Source: Sulfitobacter sp. DFL-14 (GTDB lineage: Bacteria; Pseudomonadota; Alphaproteobacteria; Rhodobacterales; Rhodobacteraceae). Taken from it: a stretch of DNA of 64,000 nt. Position 1 is the stretch's first letter. The number at the start of each line of letters is the position of its first letter. Under the pieces are notes generated by a model. It was not told the DNA's origin. It was given only the letters and a program-made list of their open reading frames with translations, and searched no databases. The stretch covers positions 444,339 through 508,338 of the forward strand of contig NZ_QBFD01000022.1 of NCBI RefSeq assembly GCF_003335585.1. The letters run 5' to 3'. Position numbers and translations under genes: made by a program. This document shows positions 1 through 9,662 of this stretch, in pieces.

Positions 1-154
1 TGGTCTTGCCGGACCCCGATGGCCCGAGCATTGTCAGGAATTCGCCCTTGCCTATCGACAAGTTCAGGTCTTTGACCACAAGCGTTTCGCCATCGTAACT
101 TTTCTGTACGTGATCGAACACGACGAAATCGCCGCCAGTGGCTTTCTCAGACAA
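1..154 (-). CDS. ABC transporter ATP-binding protein, N-terminal part (cut by window edge)
   Basis: Only the first ~51 codons are inside the window. Reading from a TTG start at 154 (preceded by GGGAGGTG five bases away), the protein carries an N-terminal nucleotide-binding core with Walker A GPSGSGKT at about residues 44-51, where the window ends. The stretch before it resembles the PotA/spermidine-putrescine class of ATPases (import). It lies downstream of the aminotransferase and creatinase genes on the same strand, so it may belong to the uptake system for the amine or guanidino compound those enzymes use; that link is inference. The rest of the transporter must lie to the left. Confidence 0.8.
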   Translation of the reverse strand, partial: MSEKATGGDFVVFDHVQKSYDGETLVVKDLNLSIGKGEFLTMLGPSGSGKT

Positions 155-306
155 ATCGCACCTCCCCAGGTGTTATGTTTGTTCCCGCCAATACAGCGAG
201 TGTTTCCGCCATTTTGGCAGGTTGGCTTTTAGACAACCACATGCCTCAGGGCTTTGCAACCGGGCAGGTGTGACAAGATACGCTCTGGGGAAAGTGCGAT
301 TATTCT

Positions 307-1683
307 TTATGCAACGCCTATGGCCTCAACGACCGCTTGGGTTGTTTTTGCGACAATCTCGTCCGCTTCCGCTTCGGTCAGACAGAAGGGTGGCGCAAAA
401 CCGATGATGTCGCTTTGCGGCATCGCCCGCCCGATGACACCGCTTGAGAGCAGCGCTGCCGCCACCTGTGGGCCGATTTTCTTGGCCGGATCATAAAATA
501 CCCGGTCGCCCCGATTCTCGACCAGTTCCACGGCACAGAGCATCCCGGCACCCCGGATGTCGCCCACATGCGGGTGGTCGCCAAGGGCCTCCTGCATCTT
601 GCGGTGCAGATAGGGCCCTACGGTGGCGGCATTCTCTACCAGTTTCTGATCCTCGATCACCTGCAGGTTTGCGACCCCTGCCGCTGCCCCGATGGGATGC
701 GCGGAATAGGTCCAGCCGTGGCCAAGCGGGCCGTTTTCATCCGTGCCCTGCTCAAGCACCTTCCAGACCCGGTCGGACACGATGGAACCCGACAGCGGCG
801 CATAGGCCGAGGTGAGGCCTTTCGCGATGGTGATGAAATCGGGTTTCAGCCCGTAATGATCGGAGCCGAACATGGTGCCCAGACGGCCAAAGCCCGTCAC
901 GACCTCATCGGCAATCAGCGCGATGTCGTGCTTTTGCAGCACCGCCTGGATGGCATCCCAATAGCCTTCCGGCGGCGGCACGATGCCCCCGGTGCCCAGA
1001 ACCGGCTCCCCGATGAACGCCGCGATGGTGTCGGCCCCCTCCCGGTCGATGATCGCCTCCAGGTCGGCCACGCAATGGGCCACGAACTCCGCCTCGGTCT
1101 GGTCGAGGTTCTCGCGGCGGAAGAAGTCCGGCGCCACTGTATGCAGGACCCCCGCCATCGGCAGATCGAACTTGGCGTGGAACAGCCCCAGCCCGGTCAG
1201 CGAGCCGGTCATCAGGCCCGATCCGTGGTAGCCGCGCCAGCGGCTGATGATCTTTTTCTTCTGCGGCCGACCCAGGATGTTGTTGTAGTACCAGAGCAGC
1301 TTGATGTTGGTCTCGTTCGCGTCCGATCCGCCAAGCCCGAAATAGACCTTCGACATATGCGCAGGCGCGCGTTCCATCACCATCCGGGCCAGCGTGATCG
1401 CGGCCTCGGTCCCGTGACCGGCGTAGGAATGGTAGTAGCTCAGTTCATGTGCCTGAGCGGCGATGGCATCGGTGATCGCGCGCTGGCCATAGCCCGCGTT
1501 CACGCAATAGAGCCCGGCGAACCCGTCGAGGAACCGGTTGCCGTCACGGTCGATGATGTGACTGCCCTCGGCCCCCTTGATGATCCGCGCCGGGCTTTCG
1601 CCGCGCGCATGCTGCGCCAGATGTGTGGACGGGTGAAAGAAATTCTCGCGATCCCATTTGTCCAATACGTCGTTCGTCAGCAT
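307..1683 (-). CDS. Class III PLP-dependent aminotransferase (omega-amino acid/putrescine-pyruvate type)
   Basis: 458-residue fold-type I aminotransferase, the usual length of the family. Visible features are the GSDANET cofactor-binding stretch, the DEVVTGFGR segment holding the PLP-pyridine aspartate, and the Schiff-base lysine in FITIAKGLTSAY. The family transfers amino groups from omega-amines (putrescine, beta-alanine, taurine, diaminobutyrate) to pyruvate or 2-oxoglutarate in the cytoplasm; the exact donor cannot be read from sequence. The start at 1683 (MLTNDVL) was chosen because the upstream in-frame extension overlaps the creatinase end and is not protein-like. It lies 13 bases downstream of creatinase on the same strand, so the two are very likely cotranscribed. 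Confidence 0.9.
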   Translation of the reverse strand: MLTNDVLDKWDRENFFHPSTHLAQHARGESPARIIKGAEGSHIIDRDGNRFLDGFAGLYCVNAGYGQRAITDAIAAQAHELSYYHSYAGHGTEAAITLARMVMERAPAHMSKVYFGLGGSDANETNIKLLWYYNNILGRPQKKKIISRWRGYHGSGLMTGSLTGLGLFHAKFDLPMAGVLHTVAPDFFRRENLDQTEAEFVAHCVADLEAIIDREGADTIAAFIGEPVLGTGGIVPPPEGYWDAIQAVLQKHDIALIADEVVTGFGRLGTMFGSDHYGLKPDFITIAKGLTSAYAPLSGSIVSDRVWKVLEQGTDENGPLGHGWTYSAHPIGAAAGVANLQVIEDQKLVENAATVGPYLHRKMQEALGDHPHVGDIRGAGMLCAVELVENRGDRVFYDPAKKIGPQVAAALLSSGVIGRAMPQSDIIGFAPPFCLTEAEADEIVAKTTQAVVEAIGVA

Positions 1684-1696
1684 GTTGCGCGTCCTT

Positions 1697-2917
1697 CTAT
1701 GCGTCGATGATGTTCGCTTCCGGGCCATAGGCGAATTTGGTGATATTCTCGACCCCGTTGCCGCCGACCACAAGGATGTCGTGCTCGCGGTAGCCACCCG
1801 CCCCGGCAATGCCCTGCGGCACCCAGATCATCGGCTCCATCGACACCACCATGCCCGGCTCCAGAACGGTATCAATATCCTCACGCAGTTCCAACCCCGC
1901 CTCCCGGCCATAGTAATGCGACAGGATGCCGAAGGAATGGCCGTAGCCGAAGGATCGGTATTGCAGCAGACCCTGATCCGCGAAGAAGCGGTTGATCTCG
2001 TCGCAGATGCCCGAACAGGTCGCACCGGGGCGGATCAGCGACAGGCCCAGCTCATGCGCCGCCACATTCGCCTCCCACATCCTGCGGCTGGCCTTGTCCG
2101 GTTCGCCCAGAAACAAGGTGCGTTCCAAAGCGGTATAATAGCCCGAGATCATCGGAAAGGTATTGAGGCTGAGGATATCGCCCCGCTCCAGTTTACGTGT
2201 CGTGACTGGGTTATGCGCCCCGTCGGTGTTCAGCCCCGACTGAAACCACACCCAGCTGTCGCGCAATTCGCTGTCGGGATGGGCGCGGGCAATCTCAAGC
2301 TCCATCGCGTTGCGCCCGGCCATGGCCACGTCGATCTCCCTTGTACCTGCCCTGATCGCAGCGCGGATCGCCTCGCCGCCATGGTCGGCAATGCGCGCGC
2401 CTTCACGGATCAGGGCAATTTCCTCCTCGGATTTTATCATCCGCGCGGCCATGGTTTCGCCCGCGATATCCACCAGCTCGGGCGCGCCCAGCATCTCGGC
2501 CAGCGTGTCGCGCGCGGCGAGGGTCAGGTGATCGGCCTCTACCCCCAGTCGCCCCGCGCCGCCGATCAACCCCGCCACCGCACGCCAGTAGTTGTTCCGC
2601 GCCCAGTCGGTGTAGATGACATTATCGCCATGCGACCGACGCCAGGGCTGCCCCGCGTCGATATTGGCGCTGACGGTGGTGCAGGCATCATGCGTCACGA
2701 CGCACCCGTAAGGCCGCCCGAAGCTGCAATAGAGAAACCCCGAGTAGTAGGCGATGTTGTGCATCGACGTCAGCAGCACCGCGGGAATGTCCCGCGCCGC
2801 CATGATCTTGCGCAGCCGGGACAGCCGCCGGTCATATTCGGCCGCCGAAAAAGGCAGCGGTGCCTTGTCGCCGTTGTGGCTGGTGAAGGTCTGCGGGCGG
2901 TTGGAAAGGTCAGGCAT
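1697..2917 (-). CDS. Creatinase (creatine amidinohydrolase)
   Basis: 406 residues, close to the ~403 of the Pseudomonas putida enzyme. Creatinase hydrolyses creatine to sarcosine and urea (EC 3.5.3.3); it has the M24 pita-bread fold but needs no metal. Family hallmarks are visible: FLYCSFGRPY, NIDGGQPWRR-like NIDAGQPWRR, the active-site histidine in NTDGAHNPVTT (residue ~235), and the C-terminal block GHSFGILSHYYGREAGLELR followed by EPGMVVSMEPM. The start at 2917 (MPDLSN) has GAGGA eight bases upstream. It heads a minus-strand unit with the aminotransferase and the ABC ATPase, and diverges from the next gene, itself an M24-fold protein. Assignment is firm from motif identity with known creatinases. 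Confidence 0.93.
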   Translation of the reverse strand: MPDLSNRPQTFTSHNGDKAPLPFSAAEYDRRLSRLRKIMAARDIPAVLLTSMHNIAYYSGFLYCSFGRPYGCVVTHDACTTVSANIDAGQPWRRSHGDNVIYTDWARNNYWRAVAGLIGGAGRLGVEADHLTLAARDTLAEMLGAPELVDIAGETMAARMIKSEEEIALIREGARIADHGGEAIRAAIRAGTREIDVAMAGRNAMELEIARAHPDSELRDSWVWFQSGLNTDGAHNPVTTRKLERGDILSLNTFPMISGYYTALERTLFLGEPDKASRRMWEANVAAHELGLSLIRPGATCSGICDEINRFFADQGLLQYRSFGYGHSFGILSHYYGREAGLELREDIDTVLEPGMVVSMEPMIWVPQGIAGAGGYREHDILVVGGNGVENITKFAYGPEANIIDA

Positions 2918-3102
2918 CGAAGTATCCTCAATTGGATCGGACGCGCAGGGCGCGGCCAGGTCAAAGAAAATATCCGGGCGTACAGGATGGGGAAAATGGC
3001 CGGAAACTGCGACGCCATCGCGGGCCATATACGAACTGGCTAATGTATTGTATGCCGACCTGTCAACGCGTAGCCTCCGCTGACAATTGCAGGAGGCCCC
3101 CC

Positions 3103-4290
3103 TTGACCCTGACCGATCCAACGCCGTTTTCACCACAGGAATATGAGCGCCGCCTGAACCTGACCCGTGCCGCCATGGCGCGCGCCGGGATCGACGTGCT
3201 GATTGCCACCGATCCGTCGAACCAGGCCTGGCTGACGGGCTATGACGGCTGGTCCTTCTACGTCCATCAGGCCGTGATCCTGCCCATTGACGGCACGCCC
3301 TTCTGGTGGGGCCGCAGGCAGGACAGCAACGGCGCCCTGCGCACGGTGAACCGGGCCGTCACGGATGTGGAATTCTACACCGATGATTTTGTTCAATCGA
3401 CAGAGCGTCACCCGATGCAGGATCTCTCCACCAAGCTAGCGGCGCGCGGGCTGGCACGGGGGCGGATCGGCGTCGAGATGGACAATTACTACTTCTCCGC
3501 CAAGGCCTATACGACCCTTGTCACCGCCCTGCCCGACGCGACAATCGTCGATGCCACGGCCCTGGTGAACTGGCAACGCGCCGTCAAGTCGGAGGAAGAG
3601 CTGACTTTCATGCGCAGGGCCGCGACGATCACCGAAAAGATCATCCAGCTGGCCATCGACCGCGCCGCCCCCGGCCTGCGCAAGAACGAACTCGCGGCAG
3701 AGATCATGGCATCGGGCATTACCGGCGTTGGCGAAACCTGGGGCGATTACCCCGCGATCGTGCCGCTGATGCCCTCCGGCACCGACGCTGCCGCCCCGCA
3801 TCTGACCTGGAACGGCGATGTGATGAAGACGGGCGAGGTGACCTTCTTTGAACTCGCCGGTTGCTACCGCCGCTATCATGTGCCGCTGTCACGCTCTGTC
3901 ATGCTCGGCACCCCGCCCGACCACATCAAACGCGGCGAAGAAGCGCTGATCGAGGGGCTGGAGGCCGGGCTGGACAAGGCGCGCGCAGGCAACCGGACCC
4001 AGGATGTCGCCAACGCCCTTGGCGCCGCGATGGACAAGGCCGGCATCGAACGCGGCGCGCGCTGTGGCTATTCCATCGGCCTCAGCTACCCGCCCGACTG
4101 GGGCGAACGCACCATGTCGCTGCGCCCCGAGGACGAAAGCGTGCTGAAACCCGGCATGACCTTCCATTTCATGCCCGGTCTCTGGATGGACGACTGGGGG
4201 CTGGAGATCACGGAAAGCATCCTGATCACCGAAGACGGCCCGGCGCAGCCCTTCTGCGGCATCGAACGCAAGCTCTTCATCAAGGACTGA
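3103..4290 (+). CDS. doeA: Ectoine hydrolase-like M24 family protein (DoeA-like)
   Basis: 395 residues from a TTG start at 3103, chosen because AGGAGG sits six bases before it. The protein has the creatinase-like N-domain (residues ~10-150) and a pita-bread C-domain. Blocks such as DPSNQAWLTGYDGWSFYVHQ, IGVEMDNYYFSAKAY, VNWQRAVKSEEE, GERTMSLRPEDE and EPGMTFHFMPGLW-like KPGMTFHFMPGLWM match the DoeA ectoine hydrolases, which open the ectoine ring to N-acetyl-2,4-diaminobutyrate. It starts a two-gene unit with an ArgE-like deacetylase 2 bases downstream. No DoeB (AstE-type) or ectoine transporter is seen, so the real substrate could be another cyclic or guanidino solute. Family assignment is strong, substrate moderate. 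Confidence 0.8.
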   Translation: MTLTDPTPFSPQEYERRLNLTRAAMARAGIDVLIATDPSNQAWLTGYDGWSFYVHQAVILPIDGTPFWWGRRQDSNGALRTVNRAVTDVEFYTDDFVQSTERHPMQDLSTKLAARGLARGRIGVEMDNYYFSAKAYTTLVTALPDATIVDATALVNWQRAVKSEEELTFMRRAATITEKIIQLAIDRAAPGLRKNELAAEIMASGITGVGETWGDYPAIVPLMPSGTDAAAPHLTWNGDVMKTGEVTFFELAGCYRRYHVPLSRSVMLGTPPDHIKRGEEALIEGLEAGLDKARAGNRTQDVANALGAAMDKAGIERGARCGYSIGLSYPPDWGERTMSLRPEDESVLKPGMTFHFMPGLWMDDWGLEITESILITEDGPAQPFCGIERKLFIKD

Positions 4291-4292
4291 CC

Positions 4293-5450
4293 ATGCGACC
4301 TCTCGACACCACCACGGCAATCCTGTCCGATCTCATCGGCTATCCCACCGTCTCCTCGGACAGCAACCTTGCGATCATCGACGATCTGGCCGCGCGTCTG
4401 GAAGACGCAGGCGCGCGGGTGGATGTGTATCACGACGACAGCGGGGCCAAGGCCAACCTTTATGCCACCATGGGTCCGGAAGTGCCGGGGGGCATCCTGC
4501 TGGCCGGACATACGGATGTGGTGCCGATCACCGATCAGATCTGGGCGAGCAATCCCTTTGCCATGACCGAACGGGACGGTCGCCTGTACGGGCGCGGCAC
4601 CTGCGACATGAAGGGCTTTATCGCCGCCACTGTCGCCCTTGCCCCCCTGTTTGCGGCGAAAGCCACCCGCCGTCCCGTTCACTTTGCATTCACCTATGAC
4701 GAGGAAACCGGCTGCCTGGGCGCCAAGGCGCTGGCCGACCAACTGGCAACGCGCTCCGACCGCCCGTCGCTTGCCATCATCGGTGAACCCACCGAAATGC
4801 GGGTGATCGAGGGCCACAAGGGCTGCTGCGAATATTCCACGCATTTCACCGGGCGCGAGGGCCACGGCTCCCTGCCCCACCTTGGCGTGAACGCGGTGGA
4901 ATACGCCGTGCGCTACATCACCCGGCTGATGGAGCTGAACGACGAACTGAAAGCCCGCGCGCCTGCGGGCAGCGCCTTTGATCCGCCGCACAGCACCATC
5001 AACGTCGGCTCGCTGCACGGGGGCGTGGCGCACAACGTGATACCGGGGTTTGCATCGGTGGAATGGGACATGCGCCCGGTCCAATCCGCCGATTTCCACC
5101 ACATCAACAAGACAATGCAGGACTATGCCTCCATGGTCCTGCTGCCGCGGATGCGCGCGGTCTGGCCGGACGCCGATATCGTCACCGAAATCGTTGGCGA
5201 AACCATCGGGCTTGAGGTCATGGCCGAGAACGCCGCCCGTGACCTGGTAATGGCGCTGACCGGCGCGAACGGGACCGATGTGGTGTCTTTCGGGACGGAG
5301 GCGGGTATTTTCCAGCAGCTTGGCATGGCCGCCGTTGTCTGCGGGCCGGGGTCCATCGAACAGGCCCACAAACCCGACGAATACGTCGCGATCAGCGAAC
5401 TTGCCGCCTGCATCGACATGCTGGAAGGGCTGGCAGACCGTTTGGGGTAG
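4293..5450 (+). CDS. argE: M20 family acetylornithine deacetylase-like protein
   Basis: 385-residue zinc-dependent M20 peptidase fold. Metal and catalytic motifs are visible: LLAGHTDVVP (His and Asp), GRGTCDMKGF (bridging Asp), TYDEETGCLGA (catalytic Glu pair), GEPTEMRV, and SFGTEAG near the C-terminus. ArgE removes acetyl from N-acetylornithine in the cytoplasm. Here the gene starts 2 bases after the DoeA-like gene rather than with arginine biosynthesis genes, so deacetylation of the DoeA product, N-acetyl-2,4-diaminobutyrate, is a reasonable alternative role; this is inference. The 263 bases after it hold no gene I can support. Confidence 0.88.
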   Translation: MRPLDTTTAILSDLIGYPTVSSDSNLAIIDDLAARLEDAGARVDVYHDDSGAKANLYATMGPEVPGGILLAGHTDVVPITDQIWASNPFAMTERDGRLYGRGTCDMKGFIAATVALAPLFAAKATRRPVHFAFTYDEETGCLGAKALADQLATRSDRPSLAIIGEPTEMRVIEGHKGCCEYSTHFTGREGHGSLPHLGVNAVEYAVRYITRLMELNDELKARAPAGSAFDPPHSTINVGSLHGGVAHNVIPGFASVEWDMRPVQSADFHHINKTMQDYASMVLLPRMRAVWPDADIVTEIVGETIGLEVMAENAARDLVMALTGANGTDVVSFGTEAGIFQQLGMAAVVCGPGSIEQAHKPDEYVAISELAACIDMLEGLADRLG

Positions 5451-5713
5451 TGTCGCATCGGCATCGCCCGGCTGTCGGCACAGCGACAACTTCAGCCGTG
5501 CCAATGGGCGCATGCATAGCACCCTTGCGCTTGTATTCCCGCCCCGGCAGGTTGTAAGTGGCCCGCAATTGCCTATTTCCCTGAGGGCCGCCGAAACGCG
5601 GGTCCAGCCACCGTGGCACGAAACAAACCCAATCATGTGTCAGGTGTCGCCTTGATCCATTTCCAGATTCACACCCCGGCCCGCCCCGACGCGGGGCATG
5701 CGGGAACAGGCCG

Positions 5714-6727
5714 ATGACACGGGTACTTGTCACCGGCACCGCCGGCTTCATCGGCTTTCACCTTGCCCGCCGCCTGCTGGCCGAAGGGTTCGAGGTGCAG
5801 GGCTATGACGCGCTGACCGATTATTACGACGTCACGCTGAAGGAAAAGCGCCACGAGATGCTGCTGGAGAACCCCGCGTTCTCGGCCACGGTGGGCAAAC
5901 TGGAAGACGAGGAGCTGCTGTGGTCCGTAGCCGAGGCGTTCCAGCCCGAGATCATCGTGCATCTCGCCGGACAGGCCGGCGTGCGCTATTCGCTGGAAAA
6001 CCCGCGCGCCTATCTCGACAGCAATGTGATCGGCACGTTCAACGTGATGGAAGCGGCGCGCAAGCTGAAGGTCAGACATCTGCTGATGGCCTCGACCTCT
6101 TCGGTCTATGGCGCCAACGAAGAAATGCCCTTTGCCGAGATGGACAGGACCGAGACCCAGCTGACAATCTATGCCGCCACCAAGAAGGCGAATGAGAACA
6201 TGGGCCATGCCTATGCCCATCTGCATGACCTGCCGACGACGATGTTCCGCTTTTTCACGGTTTACGGCACCTGGGGGCGGCCCGACCTTGCGCTGTTCAA
6301 ATTCGTGGATGCCATTCTGGATGGCCGGCCCATCGACATCTACAACCACGGCGACATGTTCCGCGACTTTACCTTTGTCGACGACCTGGTGCGTGGCATC
6401 ATGCTGCTGATGGAGGCGGTGCCGCAGCGGCCCGCCAGCAAGGACGACATTCCCGAATGGGACAGCCTGTCGCCGGTGGCGCCTTTCCGGGTGGTGAATA
6501 TCGGCAATTCGCAAAAGGTGCGCCTGCTGGATTTCATCGACGCGATCGAGGCCGAACTGGGCATCGAGGCCAAGCGCAACTACATGCCGATGCAGACCGG
6601 CGACGTGCCCGCGACCTGGGCCAATGCGGAGCTGCTGCGCAACCTCACCGGCTACCAGCCCCGGACAGATGTGCGTGACGGCATCGCGCAGTTCGTGGCA
6701 TGGTTCCGCGACTATTACGGCAGGTAA
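5714..6727 (+). CDS. NAD-dependent epimerase, UDP-glucuronate 4-epimerase type
   Basis: 337-residue extended short-chain dehydrogenase. Rossmann motif TGTAGFIG at residues 7-14, the catalytic Ser in STSSVYG, and the Tyr-x3-Lys pair in YAATKKANE are all present. RGFTYVDD-like [10 protein letters not shown] and the [14 protein letters not shown] block are typical of CapI/LspL enzymes that interconvert UDP-glucuronate and UDP-galacturonate for capsule, LPS or exopolysaccharide. It is followed 10 bases later by a nucleotide-sugar 6-dehydrogenase, so the two form a precursor-supply unit. No glycosyltransferases are near, so the polymer is unknown. Confidence 0.88.
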   Translation: MTRVLVTGTAGFIGFHLARRLLAEGFEVQGYDALTDYYDVTLKEKRHEMLLENPAFSATVGKLEDEELLWSVAEAFQPEIIVHLAGQAGVRYSLENPRAYLDSNVIGTFNVMEAARKLKVRHLLMASTSSVYGANEEMPFAEMDRTETQLTIYAATKKANENMGHAYAHLHDLPTTMFRFFTVYGTWGRPDLALFKFVDAILDGRPIDIYNHGDMFRDFTFVDDLVRGIMLLMEAVPQRPASKDDIPEWDSLSPVAPFRVVNIGNSQKVRLLDFIDAIEAELGIEAKRNYMPMQTGDVPATWANAELLRNLTGYQPRTDVRDGIAQFVAWFRDYYGR

Positions 6728-6737
6728 GGTGGCCAGG

Positions 6738-8012
6738 ATGGGTGCCGGGGCGGAAAAGATCGCGATCATCGGACTGGGCTATGTCGGCCTGCCGCTCGCC
6801 GTGGCCTTTGGCAGGCAGCGCCCCGTGGTCGGCTTTGACATCAGCGCCGCGAGGATCGCGGACCTGCGCGCGGGCCGTGACCGTACGCGCGAGACCTCGG
6901 CAGAGGAGCTGGCAGGGGCGCGGCACCTCAGCTTTGCAACCGATCCGGCAGAAATTGCCGATTGCACCATCTACATCGTTACCGTGCCCACCCCCATCGA
7001 CGCCCACAAGCGCCCAGATCTGGGGCCCCTGCGTGGTGCCGCAGAGACCGTCAGCCGGGTGCTGAAACCCGGCGACCTCGTGATATTCGAAAGCACGGTC
7101 TATCCCGGTGCGACCGAAGAAGACTGCGTGCCGATCCTCGAACGTGGCTCCGGCCTGCGGTTCAACGTCGATTTCTTCTGCGGCTACAGCCCCGAGCGGA
7201 TCAATCCCGGCGACAAGCTGCATCGCCTGCCCGACATCCGCAAGGTCACCGCCGGTTCGACGTCCGAGGCGGCGGACCGCGTTGACACGCTTTATGCCCA
7301 GATCATCACCGCGGGCACCTACAAGGCCGAAAGCATCCGCGTGGCCGAAGCCGCGAAAGTGATCGAGAACACCCAGCGGGACCTGAACATCGCCCTGATG
7401 AATGAACTGGCGATCATCTTTGGCCGGATGGGCATCGACACCGACGCGGTATTGCGCGCCGCCGGGACCAAGTGGAATTTCCTGCCCTTCAAACCCGGTC
7501 TGGTGGGCGGACATTGCATCGGGGTCGATCCCTATTACCTGACCCACAAGGCCGAGCAACTGGGCTACGACCCCCAGATCATCCTGGCGGGGCGGCGGCT
7601 GAACGACGGGATGGGCGCCTATATGGCGGGCCAGCTGGTCAAGGCAATGATCAAGCGTGACATCGCCATCGGCGGCGCGCGTGTGCTGGTGCTGGGGCTG
7701 ACCTTCAAGGAAAACTGCCCCGACCTGCGCAATACCCGCGTGATCGACCTGATCCGCGAATTGCGCGACTACGGCGCGGAGGTCGATGTGCATGACCCCT
7801 GGGTCGATCCGGCAGAAGCCCAGCGCGAATTCGGCATCGACATGGTGCAAACCCCCGCCGAGGGCGCCTATGATGCGGTTGTCCTCGCCGTTGCCCATGC
7901 GGAGTTCAGCGAGGCCGGGGCCGCCGCCCTGCGCGCCCATGGCAAAGCTGCGCAGGTTTTCTACGACATCAAGAGCGTCTTTGGCCCCGGGGACAGCGAC
8001 CTGCGGGTCTGA
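6738..8012 (+). CDS. tviB: Nucleotide sugar dehydrogenase (TviB/WbpA-type UDP-GlcNAc 6-dehydrogenase)
   Basis: 424 residues with N-terminal NAD-binding [10 protein letters not shown], the TVPTPID motif, the catalytic cysteine in [17 protein letters not shown] and a C-terminal UDP-binding domain ([16 protein letters not shown]). The YLTHKAE form after the Cys motif is typical of the TviB/WbpA group, which oxidises UDP-GlcNAc or UDP-GalNAc to the uronic acid, rather than UDP-glucose dehydrogenase proper. The start at 6738 gives the usual N-terminus; an in-frame GTG at 6729 is the alternative. It lies 10 bases after the epimerase gene, in the same direction. A GC-rich palindrome (CCCCCGGGGG) shortly after the stop may help end transcription. 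Confidence 0.88.
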   Translation: MGAGAEKIAIIGLGYVGLPLAVAFGRQRPVVGFDISAARIADLRAGRDRTRETSAEELAGARHLSFATDPAEIADCTIYIVTVPTPIDAHKRPDLGPLRGAAETVSRVLKPGDLVIFESTVYPGATEEDCVPILERGSGLRFNVDFFCGYSPERINPGDKLHRLPDIRKVTAGSTSEAADRVDTLYAQIITAGTYKAESIRVAEAAKVIENTQRDLNIALMNELAIIFGRMGIDTDAVLRAAGTKWNFLPFKPGLVGGHCIGVDPYYLTHKAEQLGYDPQIILAGRRLNDGMGAYMAGQLVKAMIKRDIAIGGARVLVLGLTFKENCPDLRNTRVIDLIRELRDYGAEVDVHDPWVDPAEAQREFGIDMVQTPAEGAYDAVVLAVAHAEFSEAGAAALRAHGKAAQVFYDIKSVFGPGDSDLRV

Positions 8013-8264
8013 ACCTGCAGCGCCCCCGGGGGAAGCCCCGATATTTTGCATAGCCAATTGACAGATTTCGATTTGCTTAATCTGCAAACTGGACTCATAA
8101 GATTATCCGCAAAAACGCCGCGGCTGCATTGACGCGGCGCATCCTCCAGATGCACAGATTACCTGCGACTTCTGGCAGGCACCGCCGGGACGCTCTCTGA
8201 CAGGTCGCCAGAGGGCAGCCCTTCCGGACATGCCGTTTTCTGAAAACTGCAAACAGGAATCCCC

Positions 8265-9572
8265 ATGGCCCGTGAATACCTGAAGAAAGCCACCCTGACC
8301 GCAAAATCGGATGCCTCCGAAGTGCATGAGACGGTCAAGACGATCCTTGCCGACATTGAAGCGGGCGGCGATGCCAAGGCGATGGAATACGCCGCCAGGT
8401 TCGACCGCTACGAGGGAAATGTGCTGATGACCCCGGAGGAGATCGAAGCCGCCTGCGCGCTGGTGCCGGAGAAACTGAAAGCAGATATCCGGTTTGCACA
8501 TGACAACGTGAAACGCTTTGCCGAAAAGCAGAAAAGCACCATGTCGGACATGGAGATCGAGATTGTGCCGGGCCTGATCGCGGGGCAAAAGGCGATTCCG
8601 GTGGATGCGGCGGGCTGCTACGTGCCGGGCGGGCGCTACAGCCATATTGCCAGTGCGATCATGACCGTGACCACCGCCAGGGTCGCGGGTTGCCGTCACA
8701 TCACCGCCTGTTCGCCGCCGCGCCCGGGTGTCGGCGTGGCCCCTGCCATCGTCTATGCCGCCCACATCAGCGGCGCGGACCGGATCATGGCAATGGGCGG
8801 TGTGCAGGGCGTGGCGGCGATGACCTTTGGCCTGTTCGGCCTGCCGCCTGCCAATATCCTTGTCGGTCCCGGCAACCAGTTCGTCGCCGAGGCCAAGCGC
8901 ATCCTGTTTGGTCGCGTGGGCATCGACATGATCGCCGGGCCCACGGACAGCCTTATTCTGGCCGATGCGCAGGCCGATCCGATGGTGGTGGCGACCGACC
9001 TCGTGAGCCAGGCGGAACATGGCTACAACTCTCCGGTCTGGCTGGTCACAGATGACCGTGCGCTGGCGGGAAAGGTCATGGATCTGGTGCCGGGTCTGAT
9101 CGAGGACCTGCCCGAGGTGAACCGCGAAAACGCCTTTGCCGCGTGGCGCGACTATGCAGAGGTGATCCTGTGTTCCGACCGCGCGGAAATGGCCGCCTGT
9201 TCCGATGGTTATGCGCCCGAGCACCTGACCGTCCAGGCGGATGATCTGGATTGGTGGCTGGCGCATCTGACCTGCTATGGCTCGCTGTTTCTGGGCGAGG
9301 AAACCACCGTGGCTTATGGCGACAAGGCAACCGGGACCAACCACGTGCTGCCGACCTCCGGTGCGGCCAGCTATACCGGCGGGCTTTCAGTCCACAAGTA
9401 CATGAAAATCGTGACATGGCAGCGCGCCACGCGCGAAGGCTCCAAACCCGTGGCGCTGGCCACCGCCCGCATTTCGCGTCTGGAAGGGATGGAGGGACAC
9501 GCCCGCGCGGCGGACGTGCGTCTGGCGAAGTATTTCCCGGACGAGACCTTTGATCTGACCGCGGATGGCTGA
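8265..9572 (+). CDS. hpsN: Sulfopropanediol 3-dehydrogenase (HpsN, histidinol dehydrogenase superfamily)
   Basis: 435 residues with the histidinol-dehydrogenase fold: PGGRYSHIASAIMTV, GPGNQFVAEAKR, AGPTDSLILAD, the metal-binding SQAEHG and the catalytic Glu-His pair in GYAPEHL. The GRYSHIASAIMTVTTARVAG segment and the C-terminal SVHKYMKIVTWQR separate this group from biosynthetic HisD. HpsN oxidises (R)-2,3-dihydroxypropane-1-sulfonate to (R)-sulfolactate with two NAD (EC 1.1.1.308). Its position 90 bases ahead of comD-comE, which decarboxylate sulfopyruvate, supports this over histidine biosynthesis. A sulfolactate dehydrogenase and Xsc, needed to link and finish the route, are not in the window. 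Confidence 0.9.
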   Translation: MAREYLKKATLTAKSDASEVHETVKTILADIEAGGDAKAMEYAARFDRYEGNVLMTPEEIEAACALVPEKLKADIRFAHDNVKRFAEKQKSTMSDMEIEIVPGLIAGQKAIPVDAAGCYVPGGRYSHIASAIMTVTTARVAGCRHITACSPPRPGVGVAPAIVYAAHISGADRIMAMGGVQGVAAMTFGLFGLPPANILVGPGNQFVAEAKRILFGRVGIDMIAGPTDSLILADAQADPMVVATDLVSQAEHGYNSPVWLVTDDRALAGKVMDLVPGLIEDLPEVNRENAFAAWRDYAEVILCSDRAEMAACSDGYAPEHLTVQADDLDWWLAHLTCYGSLFLGEETTVAYGDKATGTNHVLPTSGAASYTGGLSVHKYMKIVTWQRATREGSKPVALATARISRLEGMEGHARAADVRLAKYFPDETFDLTADG

Positions 9573-9662
9573 TCGCCCCACCCGCCGCATGTTACATTGC
9601 GTGCCAGACCTCTTACCGCTAATCGCGCGCCCCGGCGCGCCCATCGAAAGGCAAGACAACCG

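Noticed and set aside
307..1809. Longer aminotransferase starting at 1809
   Set aside because: The extra 42 residues are a shadow of the creatinase 3' end. MLTNDVL at 1683 is the family-like start.
3103..4290. Plain Xaa-Pro aminopeptidase
   Set aside because: Similarity blocks run along the whole length with DoeA-type ectoine hydrolases, including the N-terminal domain, which ordinary aminopeptidases lack in this form.
8040..8100. Sigma-70 promoter TTGACA...TAATCT before hpsN
   Set aside because: The spacing between the two words is ~14 bases, too short to trust.
8265..9572. Biosynthetic histidinol dehydrogenase (hisD)
   Set aside because: Fold is shared, but the sequence blocks match the HpsN group and the neighbours are comD and comE, not histidine genes.
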